From assembly GCF_020966755.1 (NCBI RefSeq), contig NZ_JAJKFT010000004.1, positions 558,001 through 622,000 on the forward strand: a stretch of 64,000 nucleotides of DNA, in the 5' to 3' direction. Shown piece after piece: positions 1 to 8,311 of this stretch (its first letter is position 1; each line of letters opens with the position of its first letter). A program made the position numbers and the translations under genes. The notes under the pieces were generated by a model that saw only the letters and a list, made by a program, of their open reading frames with translations, was not told where the DNA came from and ran no database searches. This DNA is from Blastopirellula sediminis. GTDB lineage: Bacteria > Planctomycetota > Planctomycetia > Pirellulales > Pirellulaceae.

Positions 1-101
1 GCGCCAATTGGCGTTATGTGAGCGACCGAATCGCGGGCTAGAAGCGGACCGGCCAAGGTTGAGGCCAGCACTACGACCGAGAGGAGCGAAACGCGGTTCA
101 T
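1..101 (-). CDS. Secreted protein, 5' part only (runs off left edge)
   Basis: An open frame starts at an ATG at 101 on the minus strand and stays open to base 1. Its first 22 residues (MNRVSLLSVVVLASTLAGPL then LA) form a clear signal peptide: one basic residue, a hydrophobic core and a small-residue cleavage region. The mature part in view is only about 11 residues, so the product cannot be named. It lies 142 bases downstream of the polysaccharide export gene on the same strand, so it may belong to the same envelope gene group. No strong ribosome binding site is seen. The call rests on the signal peptide alone. Confidence 0.5.
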   Translation of the reverse strand, partial: MNRVSLLSVVVLASTLAGPLLARDSVAHITPIG

Positions 102-203
102 CGATTCGAGCCCGAGACGAGAAGGGGAATGGATGTACAGTAAGGCAGCGAAAGATTCTTCGCTCGTCGTACATTAAAACCCTGCTTCGGGTCAATCGGT
201 TTC

Positions 204-232
204 GCCGGGGGGAGAAGTTTCTTTCCCCCGGC
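204..232. terminator. GC-rich hairpin downstream of the export gene
   Basis: Eight-base perfect arms at 204-211 and 225-232 enclose a 13-base loop. It sits 12 bases after the stop of the minus-strand export gene. There is no run of U after the stem on either strand, so it may be a factor-assisted terminator or an RNA-stabilising hairpin rather than a classical intrinsic terminator. Confidence 0.4.
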
Positions 233-243
233 CAGAGGTGATC

Positions 244-1554
244 CTAGAGAGCCGTAACGTCGTTGTAGGAGATGCTAATCCCGTTGAACGGGACGACGCC
301 GTAAATGCCGCGGGTGAAGACGAGCTCGATAAACTCATCCGCCCACAGGATCGGCTGTTTGGGAACTACAACGATGTCCGAGTCGCGGAGCCAAAGTTCG
401 TCCGACGGAATCGGGCGTTTGCCGTATAAGGCGCCTTGGATATCAACTTTGGTGGCGACCAGACGCCAATCTTCGGCACGACGGAAAATCACCACTTCCC
501 GCAGATTACCGCCGACGTTCCAACCGCCGGCCAGGGCGATTGACTGCATTACCGTGGTGGGGCCGACCAACTCGAAGCGTCCTGGGGTGCGGACTTCGCC
601 GAGCACATAGAGGTAGCGAGGCGCCCGTTCGGTCAGAATCGGCGTGACGCCGATCCCGTCGACCACTTGGGCGTAGCGTTCGTCGACTTCCCGTTTCAGT
701 TCGTCCAGCGTCAGCCCTTGGGCGGGAACTGATTCGATCGCCGGCAGTTGAATCGTCCCTTCCGGGGTGACGCGAACTTGTTGGGACTGACCGCCGCGAC
801 CGGCTCGGCTGTCGACGGTAGCTCGCAAGTCTTCCAGCTTGGTATTCACTTGCAGCGGCGTGACGGTGATCGCCGGAACTTTGTAGTACCGCTTGTATTC
901 TTTGTCGAGCAGATCGGTCAATTCGGTAACGGTCTTCCGAGCGGCGTGGACCTGGCCGAGGAGCAGCACGGTGATCGAACCGTCCGGCTGAATGACCAGA
1001 TCGCGGTTCAAGTTGGGGTCGGTGAGCGACTCCAGTCGAACTTCGTCGCCGACGTTCAAGCGATAAGGAGTCGTCATCTCGTTGCGGGTCAAGCGATAGA
1101 CGAATTCAAGCTGGTCGTCGACGCGGATGCGATATTCGGGCACGTGCTGCAAACGAGCGGGACCAACGTATTCCCCTTGGGCGAAAATCTGCCAAGGAAT
1201 CGGACGACGCGCGTTCCAGTGCAACTCGCCGTTGCAGGTCGGATCGGCCGAATCGACGCCGACCATCACCGGGCTCGTGACCATTTCGGCCGGAGAAGGG
1301 CAGGGGACGCATGGCGCGGGACCGGCGCACAACATCACGTGCGACGGTTCGGCGGGCGTCTCGAACGCGACCGGCGAGGCCTGCGGAACTTCGGCGGTCG
1401 CAACAGCGGCGGTCGTTTTCGCGGCAGGAGCGGATTCGTCGGTAGCGGGGGTCAGCGCCAGACCGAGCCCGCCGGTAGCGAGCAGCAAGCCGGCGACGGC
1501 GACAAGCGAGCGGCTAGCTCGGAGCGAGTGTTGCACGAAAATGCGGTTCATCAT
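244..1554 (-). CDS. Polysaccharide export protein (Wza/SLBB family)
   Basis: About 436 residues. An N-terminal signal sequence (SLVAVAGLLLATGGLGLAL) directs the protein across the inner membrane. The middle carries a polysaccharide export domain (YRLNVGDEVRL, then VIQPDGSITVLLLGQV). A SLBB domain follows (YLYVLGEVRTPGRFELVG and LAGGWN). Wza-family proteins form the outer-membrane conduit for capsule or exopolysaccharide. No lipobox Cys is visible after the signal, so membrane attachment is uncertain. The upstream TPR lipoprotein stops at 1563. A TTG at 1566 overlaps that stop as TTGA and could give four extra residues. I chose the first ATG at 1554. Close spacing implies translational coupling. 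Confidence 0.85.
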   Translation of the reverse strand: MMNRIFVQHSLRASRSLVAVAGLLLATGGLGLALTPATDESAPAAKTTAAVATAEVPQASPVAFETPAEPSHVMLCAGPAPCVPCPSPAEMVTSPVMVGVDSADPTCNGELHWNARRPIPWQIFAQGEYVGPARLQHVPEYRIRVDDQLEFVYRLTRNEMTTPYRLNVGDEVRLESLTDPNLNRDLVIQPDGSITVLLLGQVHAARKTVTELTDLLDKEYKRYYKVPAITVTPLQVNTKLEDLRATVDSRAGRGGQSQQVRVTPEGTIQLPAIESVPAQGLTLDELKREVDERYAQVVDGIGVTPILTERAPRYLYVLGEVRTPGRFELVGPTTVMQSIALAGGWNVGGNLREVVIFRRAEDWRLVATKVDIQGALYGKRPIPSDELWLRDSDIVVVPKQPILWADEFIELVFTRGIYGVVPFNGISISYNDVTAL

Positions 1555-1562
1555 CTTGCGAC

Positions 1563-3308
1563 TCAACGTTGCTGATAAGTTTGCGGTTGACGGCTGACGT
1601 CGGGACGTTGCGGACCGAGCATCGTCTCATCACGTCGCTGCTGGTTAGCGAACGCTTCGGGAGAAACCCAGCGGACGAAATTCCCTTTCGGCGCGACGCC
1701 CCCTTGGGCGGCGGCGTACTTCGCTTCCTCACGAGCGAGGTTCGCCATCTCTTGTTCGCCGAGCAGTTCGTGGACCTTCGCCAGGTTGTTCCAAGTATCG
1801 GCCAGCGAGTGGGCGCGGAGACCTTTGACGAAGACCGCCTTGGCGTCGTTCAGCTGACCGTAGCGAGCCAAGAATACGCCTAGCTCATTGGCGGCCAGGA
1901 TGTTTTGCGGATCGGCCAGGAAGGCCGATTGGTGCAGCGCGATCGAACGAGGACCGATGAGCGCCTTGTCGCCGCCGCTGCCTGACTTCAGGTATGGCTG
2001 CAATTTGGCCAAGCCATATAACGCGGCCGACGCTTCCGGCACTCCGCCGCACGCCGTCGCCAGGCGATCTTGAGCATGCGAGAAGTATTGTTGAGCGGCG
2101 ACCAGCGGCGTCAGCTGCGAAGCGTCGACGTTCTTCAAGATCGGCGTACGATGCGACTGAATCAAACGCTCCAGGTTGACGTTCGCTTCCAGCCGCGACC
2201 CTTCCGGCACAAAGTCGCTCGCTTCTTCGAGCGCGAGCAAACCTTCAGCGAGCGCTTCGCTGTACTCGTGCGTCTGGCGTTCGGTATCCAGCGTTTGCGT
2301 CAGCAGGCGGAGGGCCTGGATCAACTCGGCGCGAGCCGAGAAGAACGCTCCCCGCTGCGCCAGCGAAAAGCTGTGCTCAATCAGCGACTGGGCGCGACCC
2401 CGGACGGCGGTCATCGCATGCAGGTCAAGCCGCTTGTCGGTCGGGCTTTGCGGCGGCGCGTTGAACGCTTGCGGAGGAATCGTGAGCGGCGCCAACTGGG
2501 CCGGCGGTCCTTGAACCAGCGGCGCGGCCACCGCGGCCGGCGGAAGTTGTCGGACCGGTTGCGGCGCTGGCTCGGCTTCGATACGCGGCATGAAGGCGGG
2601 GGGCTGGGCCGACAGTTCCGGGGCCGGCGGCATTGCCGGCAGCGAACGCATCTCGTGACGATGTTCCGGCTCGTTCGGCGTTCCCGGCTCAAGCGGGAAG
2701 AGTTCCATTTGGTCGAGCGAGTATTCCGGCGTCTGCGGAGCGGGAATCGCCTCAGGGGTCGGTTCCGGTTTGGCGATCGGCGCGGCCGGGGGCAACGGAC
2801 TGTTGCTCCAACGCGAGCCTTCCAGCTTCGACGGTCCCATATTTGGCGTGGCGGCGCTCGGGGCCGAGATCTGCGGGCCTTCCAGCGAGAACGAGGCGTC
2901 CGGCTCATCCAGTCGGGGCGCCGGCACCGCAACCGGCGCTTCGGATTGCGGTTGCGCTTCGATCAGCGGCATATACCGCGGCGCTTCGGGAGTGGGTGCG
3001 GGAGCCGCCGGTTCGGGGGAAGCTTCCGGGAGCGGCGGCAGACCGATCACCGACGAAGCGAACGGCGTCGGTAACTTCGATTGGAGGAAGGGATTTTCGA
3101 TCGTTTGTTCCGTATCGCCTTCGGTGATCTCCAGCGCTACGGGGCGAACGTCAGCCGGCAAATGAAATCGGCCGGGCGCTTTAATCGAGTTCGCCTGCGA
3201 AATGCGAGCGGACGGAGAGGTCGGCGCATCAGAACAGCCAGTCAGCGCCGCGAGCGTCGCGGCGGCTAGCGCCGTCGGCCCCATCCAAATTGGGTGTTTG
3301 CGATCCAT
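1563..3308 (-). CDS. Proline-rich TPR lipoprotein
   Basis: 581 residues from the ATG at 3308, preceded by a GGA element 8 bases upstream. The reading frame is open further upstream, but that extension looks like noncoding sequence. The N terminus MDRKHPIWMGPTALAAATLA leads to a lipobox LTGC, so it is a predicted lipoprotein. Residues of about 60-290 are rich in Pro, Ala and Glu and look disordered. The C-terminal third has helical TPR-like repeats (ANELGVFLARYGQLNDAKAV, then WNNLAKVHELLGEQEMANLA). It is directly coupled to the polysaccharide export gene, so I infer a scaffolding role in that export or envelope system. The exact function is unknown. Confidence 0.75.
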   Translation of the reverse strand: MDRKHPIWMGPTALAAATLAALTGCSDAPTSPSARISQANSIKAPGRFHLPADVRPVALEITEGDTEQTIENPFLQSKLPTPFASSVIGLPPLPEASPEPAAPAPTPEAPRYMPLIEAQPQSEAPVAVPAPRLDEPDASFSLEGPQISAPSAATPNMGPSKLEGSRWSNSPLPPAAPIAKPEPTPEAIPAPQTPEYSLDQMELFPLEPGTPNEPEHRHEMRSLPAMPPAPELSAQPPAFMPRIEAEPAPQPVRQLPPAAVAAPLVQGPPAQLAPLTIPPQAFNAPPQSPTDKRLDLHAMTAVRGRAQSLIEHSFSLAQRGAFFSARAELIQALRLLTQTLDTERQTHEYSEALAEGLLALEEASDFVPEGSRLEANVNLERLIQSHRTPILKNVDASQLTPLVAAQQYFSHAQDRLATACGGVPEASAALYGLAKLQPYLKSGSGGDKALIGPRSIALHQSAFLADPQNILAANELGVFLARYGQLNDAKAVFVKGLRAHSLADTWNNLAKVHELLGEQEMANLAREEAKYAAAQGGVAPKGNFVRWVSPEAFANQQRRDETMLGPQRPDVSRQPQTYQQR

Positions 3309-3732
3309 CGTGATTCCGTTTGAGGAATGCCGGTGTCGCGTCGTACTCCGCCGACGCATTGTCCCTGCGGTCGTATGGATCGTCTCGTTTTGGGACGTGC
3401 ATTCACTGAAACCGGCTGGATCGGAACGTCCGGATCGGCCGCCGCTTGCACAGGCCGAATACTCGTTACAACGCGTTCGCGGCCTCCGATGTTGAAGTCG
3501 CGTCAGCCAAATTTCCGGGCGAGTTCGCCCCTTCGGCGCGACCGCTACAAGCGGATGTGCGATACTGCTATTGTGCGCAAAAGACCTTGCCTTCCCCCCA
3601 AGCGTTGAAGGGGATTTATCTGACACGGGCTATAAAAACTAAAGTCAGACGCGGTTGGGCAGTACCGTGAAAGACGAATCAGCGAAATTGTGGGCGGAAT
3701 AGATACCTATCGCGGGAAAGCTAGAAGTGGAT
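3309..3732. other. Intergenic region between divergent genes
   Basis: About 420 bases between the TPR lipoprotein (minus) and the receiver protein (plus). It should hold both promoters. An AT-rich stretch near 3629-3652 (ctataaaaactaaag) is the most promoter-like piece, but no clear pair of boxes could be set. No convincing gene, repeat or hairpin is seen. Confidence 0.4.
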
Positions 3733-4194
3733 ATGACAAAGCTGCCGATTCGGACGATGGTAGTTGATGACGATCACTTGATGCGTTGTCTGCTGGCCGA
3801 TCTGCTCGTAAGTGCGGGATTTGAGGTACGTACCGCCGAAAGCTGCAAACAAGCGCTAACGCTGTTTGATGAGTTCACGCCGGATCTGATCGTATGCGAC
3901 TGGGAATTGCCCGATGCGGCTGGAATCGAACTAGTTCGTCATATTCGTTACGTCCAGAAAGATCGGAACCCGTTCATCTTGATGCTAACGGGCCATGACA
4001 GCAGCGTCGCTCAGGAGCAAGCGCTTGGCGCAGGGGCGAACGACTATCTTACGAAGCCGATCAAAAAAGAAGAGTTGCTGGCCCGCGCGGGGAAAGCGCC
4101 CTGCGTCCAATACTTAGCGCAGCAACTGCAGATTCTCGACCAGCAGGGGCATCTCACCGTGTCGCTCGGTTACTATTCGCTCTACGCGAGCTGA
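3733..4194 (+). CDS. Stand-alone response regulator receiver protein
   Basis: 153 residues from the ATG at 3733; a GTG two codons earlier is an alternative. One receiver domain fills residues 7-118. It has the acidic pocket Asp12/Asp13, the phospho-acceptor Asp56 (LIVCDWELP), Thr86 (LMLTGHD) and Lys108 (YLTKPIKKEE), so it should be phosphorylatable. The last 35 residues have no recognised output domain. They look like the coiled linker (LAQQLQILDQQ) that elsewhere leads into GGDEF or kinase domains, then end abruptly. No kinase gene is adjacent. Its 3' end overlaps the convergent gene by 13 bases. Confidence 0.85.
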   Translation: MTKLPIRTMVVDDDHLMRCLLADLLVSAGFEVRTAESCKQALTLFDEFTPDLIVCDWELPDAAGIELVRHIRYVQKDRNPFILMLTGHDSSVAQEQALGAGANDYLTKPIKKEELLARAGKAPCVQYLAQQLQILDQQGHLTVSLGYYSLYAS

Positions 4195-4766
4195 AACGAG
4201 TAACGCCACTCGATCGTCTTGGGAAACGGCATCTGATCGACCGCTGCGTTGATCTCAAAACCAGCGTCGCCAGCTGGGAATTCTGGCGCTGGATAGTGAT
4301 CAAACACGAACTCGCGGACGAGCATCGTCTTATCGCCGGCGGTCCAACTCCACGTGTAGGGATCGACCGATTTCGGCGAGACCCCTTCCCCCAGCAGACT
4401 CGCGTAACGGCTGCTGATTTGCGCCGGATGCATCTTCAAGCGGCACGCGACGTGAAACTCGACGCGCCGCTCTGCGGCGAACGTTTCGACCGTCACTGAC
4501 CAGTGACTTTTGCCCGCTTGTCCAACGCCCAGAGCGACGGCGCCGTTTTCGCGTTCTTCAATGCTCAATTGCTGAATCGGCGGACTGTCTGGCCATTCTT
4601 CTTCGTCGTCCCCTTCGAGCGAGACCATGCACGGGACGATTTCATCGCCGGAAACGATCGAGACGACGTGCCCGAACCGATCGCCGCGGCGCGGAAAGCT
4701 GACGAAGAGCCCGCGGCCGTCGGCGTCGATCGCGTCGACGAATTGAATGTCGCTGTCGCTGGACAT
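4182..4766 (-). CDS. Hypothetical cytoplasmic protein
   Basis: 194 residues with no signal peptide or membrane segment. I do not recognise the family. The N-terminal third has beta-rich text (GLFVSFPRRGDRFGHVVSIV), followed by an acidic turn (EGDDEEEWPDSPP). The C-terminal half is rich in aromatics and ends WRYSFQLA. It lies 8 bases upstream of the prfB stop side in the opposite order, that is, just downstream of prfB on the same strand, so it may be co-transcribed with it. The amino acid mix is typical of a real protein and the frame is long and uninterrupted. Confidence 0.7.
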   Translation of the reverse strand: MSSDSDIQFVDAIDADGRGLFVSFPRRGDRFGHVVSIVSGDEIVPCMVSLEGDDEEEWPDSPPIQQLSIEERENGAVALGVGQAGKSHWSVTVETFAAERRVEFHVACRLKMHPAQISSRYASLLGEGVSPKSVDPYTWSWTAGDKTMLVREFVFDHYPAPEFPAGDAGFEINAAVDQMPFPKTIEWRYSFQLA

Positions 4767-4774
4767 AATCGAAC

Positions 4775-5888
4775 TTAGTTCCCTTCTTTCTCACCCTGCC
4801 CGACGCGCCATCGCAGGAAGGCGTCGAGAAAGCCTTGAATGTCTCCATCCATCACGGCATGGAAGCTGCCGACATAATGGCCAGTTCGCGCGTCTTTCAC
4901 GCGTTGGTCCGGATGGAGGAAGTAGTTGCGAATCTGCGAGCCGAAGCCGACCTTCGCCTGCGTTTTGTAACGGGCCGCATCTTCCGCTTCCCGCTTTTCT
5001 TCTTCAAGTCGCGCTAAACGCGAACGAAGCAACTTCCAGGCCTGCGCCCGGTTCTTATGCTGACTCCGTTCGTTCTGGCATTGCACGACGACTCCGGTCG
5101 GCATGTGGGTCAAGCGAATGGCGCTGTCAGTCTTGTTGACGTGTTGCCCGCCGGCGCCGCTGGCGCGGAAGGTGTCGACGCGGACGTCTTCCTCGTCGAT
5201 CTCCACTTCTTCGCTGTCCGGAATTTCAGGCGAAACGTCGACGGCGGCGAAGCTGGTCTGGCGTTTTCCTTCCGAGTTGAACGGGCTGATCCGCACCAGG
5301 CGGTGCATCCCGGTTTCTCCCTTGAGGTAGCCGTAAGCCATGCTGCCGCGAACGGCGAAGGTGGCGCTGTTGATCCCCGCTTCTTCGTTGTCGGAGCGGT
5401 CGATCAACTCGACGGTGTAGTCGTTTTGCGCAGCCCAGTGCGAATACATTCGGAGGAGCATTTCGGCCCAGTCGTTCGCGTCGGTCCCGCCGTCGCGAGC
5501 GTGGATCGAAACGAGAGCGCCGCAGTTGTCATGCGGGCCATTGAGCAGCGCCTTCAGCTCGAGCTGATCGAGTTCGTGCTCGAGTCGCGCGACTTCCGCT
5601 TTCGCTTCGGCGGCGAACGAGTCGTCTTCTTCCGCCATCTCGAGCATCGCGTCGAGATCGCCGACGGCGCTGACGCATTCGTCGAGCGGTTCCAGGATCG
5701 ACTTCAGCGACTTAAGCTGACCGACGACGGTCTGCGCCTTTTCTTGATTGTCCCAAAAGCCAGGGGCGGCCATCTTTTCTTCGGCCGCTACTAGCTCCGC
5801 TTTCTTAGCGGCGTAGTCAAAGACTGTCCTGAAGTTGCGTCAAACGCTGACGTATCGTTTCGGCACGGTCGATCGTATCGCGGTCCAT
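4775..5888 (-). CDS. prfB: Peptide chain release factor 2, with +1 programmed frameshift
   Basis: RF2 recognises UGA and UAA stop codons and triggers peptide release. A short zero frame starts at the ATG at 5888 and encodes 23 codons ending in Leu-CTT, then an in-frame TGA at 5819-5817. Shifting +1 at CTTTGAC continues into a 347-residue frame to the TAA at 4775. The total of about 370 residues matches the usual RF2 length. The main frame contains the SPF tripeptide (RISPFNSEGKRQTSF) that reads the stop codon and the GGQ loop (RASGAGGQHVNKTDSA) that hydrolyses the peptidyl-tRNA. An annotation starting at the ATG at 5773 would lose the N terminus. Confidence 0.93.
5816..5832 (-). promoter_or_regulatory. 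prfB autoregulatory +1 frameshift site
   Basis: On the minus strand the sequence AGGACAGTCTTTGAC combines a Shine-Dalgarno-like AGGA with the slippery CTT-TGA-C, spaced four bases apart. This is the known RF2 feedback device: slow decoding of the UGA when RF2 is scarce promotes the shift from CUU to UUU and allows full-length synthesis. The SD-like element is weaker than the AGGGGG of E. coli. Confidence 0.88.
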
Positions 5889-5985
5889 CGTTTCAGTTCG
5901 CCCTAAGGGACAACAGCGGGATTTAACAAGCACCGCATTGTACCCGGCGATCGGGAAGAGGACGAGGACCGTTTTCCCGGCGGAA

Positions 5986-6903
5986 TCAGGCCGCAGGAAC
6001 GTCGCGAACCGCAAACTTGGCCGCCTGACCGCGGATATCGAGCCCGACCGAATCGCTCCAGGCGGTGATCAGATGCTCGAAAACAGGGCCTGGAACGCCG
6101 CCGCCGACCGGCCTACCGTTCCAGCGATGACACGGAAGAACGCAAGGAGAAGTGCTGGTCAGCAGGATCTCGTCCGCCTTGGCGACGTCGTCCGGGGTCA
6201 TCAGACGATGGCTGAACGGAATCCCTTGGCTCTTCGCGAGTTCTTCCAGGGCGGCGATGCTGATTCCGGGAAGGACCAATTCGCGCGGCGGCGCGACCAG
6301 GCCCTCGCCGGCAAAATAGACGACCATGTTAGCGGTGGTCGCTTCCATGACGTACCCGTCCATGTCGAGCAGGACGGCGCGGGCTTTCGGCTCGATCTTG
6401 CGAGCTTCCAGATCGGCCAGGTAATAGTGAACGCGCGAGCGGACTTTTAGTTGCCGTGGCCAGCACTCGACTGGCGTTTGCCGCGTCGCCGGCACGACGA
6501 GCGCTTGCCCCGAAACGAACTTGCCGGCGAAAGTTCCAAACGCAATCGGTCGCGTATGAATGCAGACCATCGGCTGTTGGCCTGGATGTTCCATATTGCC
6601 GGGCGTGATGAACATCCCGACTCCCAGGTCATCGCCAGGCGTCAGCAGCGGATGATTGTGGGCGATGATCTCTTGTACCGCTTGCGAGAGATCGGCGTCG
6701 GAGAAAGGGATCTCCAGTCCGACAATCGTCAGGCTATCGCGCAGCCGCGCCAAATGCTGTTCGAGGCGAAAGACTTTGCCGCCGAAGGTGCGCAGTTGCT
6801 CGACGACCGTCGTCCCCATGACGAAGCCGATGTCGTCGATTGGAACGGTAAGCTCTGACTGGGGGATCCAGCGGCCGGTATGAAATGCGATGGGGCTGGT
6901 CAT
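5986..6903 (-). CDS. Class IV PLP-dependent aminotransferase
   Basis: 305 residues, the usual length of the fold-type IV family, which includes branched-chain, D-amino acid aminotransferases and aminodeoxychorismate lyase. Features seen: an N-terminal IDDIGFVMGTTVVEQLRTF, the PLP-lysine region (QLKVRSRVHYYLADLEAR), a Glu-bearing segment (VMEATTANMVVYF) and the phosphate-binding VLPGISIAALEELA. These place it in the family but do not fix the substrate. It lies 97 bases upstream of prfB on the same strand. A name such as ilvE would go beyond what can be seen. Confidence 0.85.
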   Translation of the reverse strand: MTSPIAFHTGRWIPQSELTVPIDDIGFVMGTTVVEQLRTFGGKVFRLEQHLARLRDSLTIVGLEIPFSDADLSQAVQEIIAHNHPLLTPGDDLGVGMFITPGNMEHPGQQPMVCIHTRPIAFGTFAGKFVSGQALVVPATRQTPVECWPRQLKVRSRVHYYLADLEARKIEPKARAVLLDMDGYVMEATTANMVVYFAGEGLVAPPRELVLPGISIAALEELAKSQGIPFSHRLMTPDDVAKADEILLTSTSPCVLPCHRWNGRPVGGGVPGPVFEHLITAWSDSVGLDIRGQAAKFAVRDVPAA

Positions 6904-7079
6904 GCCAAATTCTGGGGTTGCGGACTCATGATCTCTACCGCAACTCTAACGATTCCACCAGAAAAGTGGAGTGCCCGTCAGGCAAGATTTTCATCGCACG
7001 TAGCCTGACGATAGAACCAGCTACGTCTGCGACGCATGTGGAGGCTGGGACCAAGCCCAGCCTTCCAGCGGCGAAAGCG

Positions 7080-7196
7080 TTACCAGCCGCCGCCGACAAC
7101 CTTCCAGGCGACCGCCATCATCATGCCGGCCATCGCCAGCAAGAAGGCCCATTTCACCGCTTCCCGCGTTCGTTGAATTCGCGTTCTGGCATACAT
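7080..7196 (-). CDS. Small single-span membrane protein (38 aa)
   Basis: A 39-codon frame starts at the ATG at 7196 and ends at TAA 7080. The product begins with a basic segment (MYARTRIQRTREAVK), continues with one hydrophobic helix (WAFLLAMAGMMMAVAW) and ends KVVGGGW. A GGGAG ribosome binding site lies 9 bases upstream of the ATG. The positive-inside start followed by one membrane span is what a real small membrane protein looks like. No function can be assigned. It lies between the aminotransferase and a divergent membrane protein gene. Confidence 0.6.
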   Translation of the reverse strand: MYARTRIQRTREAVKWAFLLAMAGMMMAVAWKVVGGGW

Positions 7197-7450
7197 GGCT
7201 CTGGCTCCCAAATCGAAGACTCGTTGAGACCCCCTCTACAGTTAAGTATAGGAAATCGTAGGCGGTTTGGGAGAGGAAATTCGGCCGTAAATTGCTGGTG
7301 GGAAAATCGGCATAACCAGCAAAAACTCGGGGTGAAATCGACGCTTACGGAAGCGAGTTCGCCTCCGCCGCGACGATTGGGGGAGGAGAAATGCTACGTT
7401 TGTAAGTAGGCTTTTCACGCGGCAATTCTCGTCGACCCAGGGGACGACCA

Positions 7451-8059
7451 ATGTGGATCTTCGATACCATCTCGACCTGCACCTCGTCCTATTATCGGAC
7501 GGGCGACTACGGCAGTATTGAAGTGAACACGACCTACGTGCCGCAGCGCAACATCGCCGTCGTCATGTTCAAGTCGATCGTTTCCCTGGCGATGTTGGGG
7601 GGCGTCGGCTATTGGATGTTCACCTGGCGGATCTTGCCGCAAGATATCCCTTCCAAGCTGGCGATCATCGTCGGGGTCGAACTGATGTATGTGGCGCTCG
7701 CTTTCTTCATCGTTCCTCGCCCCAACTACGACAACATGGGTTACCTCGGCGGATGGATCAACAATCCGTGGAAGTACTCGGACGACTACAATCGCGGCCT
7801 CCGAGACTGGAACGTCATTCTGGGGCCAGGACGCTTTATCAGCACGACGCTGCTCGACTGCGCGGCGATGCTCGGCTGGATGACGGCGGATCCGACCGAA
7901 GAGGAACGCTTCGCGAAAGAGATGGGAATGGATCTGACCGAAGATTTTCCGGCCACCAGTCTGAGCAGTGCGACGCGGATTGATCTCGATCTGATGGCGC
8001 AAGAACCGCCGGCCGCGTCGATGACGAAATGCAAAGTGAATCGCGGCGACTTTGATTAG
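7451..8059 (+). CDS. Hypothetical two-span membrane protein
   Basis: 202 residues with a GGGGA ribosome binding site 7 bases before the ATG. Two hydrophobic helices are evident at about residues 36-58 (VVMFKSIVSLAMLGGVGYWM) and 68-88 (LAIIVGVELMYVALAFFIV). Both ends are soluble: an N terminus with three Cys/Tyr-rich positions and a long C-terminal half rich in Trp, Asn and acidic residues. I do not recognise the family. The gene stands alone, followed by a palindromic repeat and the thrS terminator. Confidence 0.75.
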   Translation: MWIFDTISTCTSSYYRTGDYGSIEVNTTYVPQRNIAVVMFKSIVSLAMLGGVGYWMFTWRILPQDIPSKLAIIVGVELMYVALAFFIVPRPNYDNMGYLGGWINNPWKYSDDYNRGLRDWNVILGPGRFISTTLLDCAAMLGWMTADPTEEERFAKEMGMDLTEDFPATSLSSATRIDLDLMAQEPPAASMTKCKVNRGDFD

Positions 8060-8073
8060 GCGACCGCGACAAT

Positions 8074-8241
8074 AGTAGCCCGAAGCGCAAGCGAGGGAAA
8101 TGCGGTCGGGAACAATGTCTAAGGCCTATTGCCTAATGAAAGAGGAAGTCCGCCGAGTACGTATTTGTTGTCGCTGGTTCCTTAATAGACATTAGTGATT
8201 TCTTTGCGACCGCATTTCCCTCGCTTGCGCTTCGGGCTACT
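8074..8241. repeat. Long palindromic intergenic repeat, family CCCGAAGCGC
   Basis: Two perfectly complementary 35-base arms (8074-8108 and 8207-8241) flank a 98-base centre. The arm core is cccgaagcgcaagcgaggga. A related element with 30-base arms lies at 49324-49466 and a single arm at 46401-46423. It contains no open frame and lies between convergent genes, as REP/MITE-like elements do. Confidence 0.85.
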
Positions 8242-8252
8242 AAAGAACAGAA

Positions 8253-8280
8253 AAAACGCCGGCTTTGCGGCCGGCGTTTT
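8253..8280 (-). terminator. Intrinsic terminator of thrS
   Basis: An 11-base perfect stem (8253-8263 with 8270-8280) with a 6-base loop. On the minus strand it is followed by a run of six T, as expected of a strong intrinsic terminator 32 bases after the thrS stop. Runs of T on the plus side also allow it to stop convergent transcription. Confidence 0.9.
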
Positions 8281-8311
8281 CGTCTTTCAAACTTGTCGCG
8301 CTAGGAAGCGA

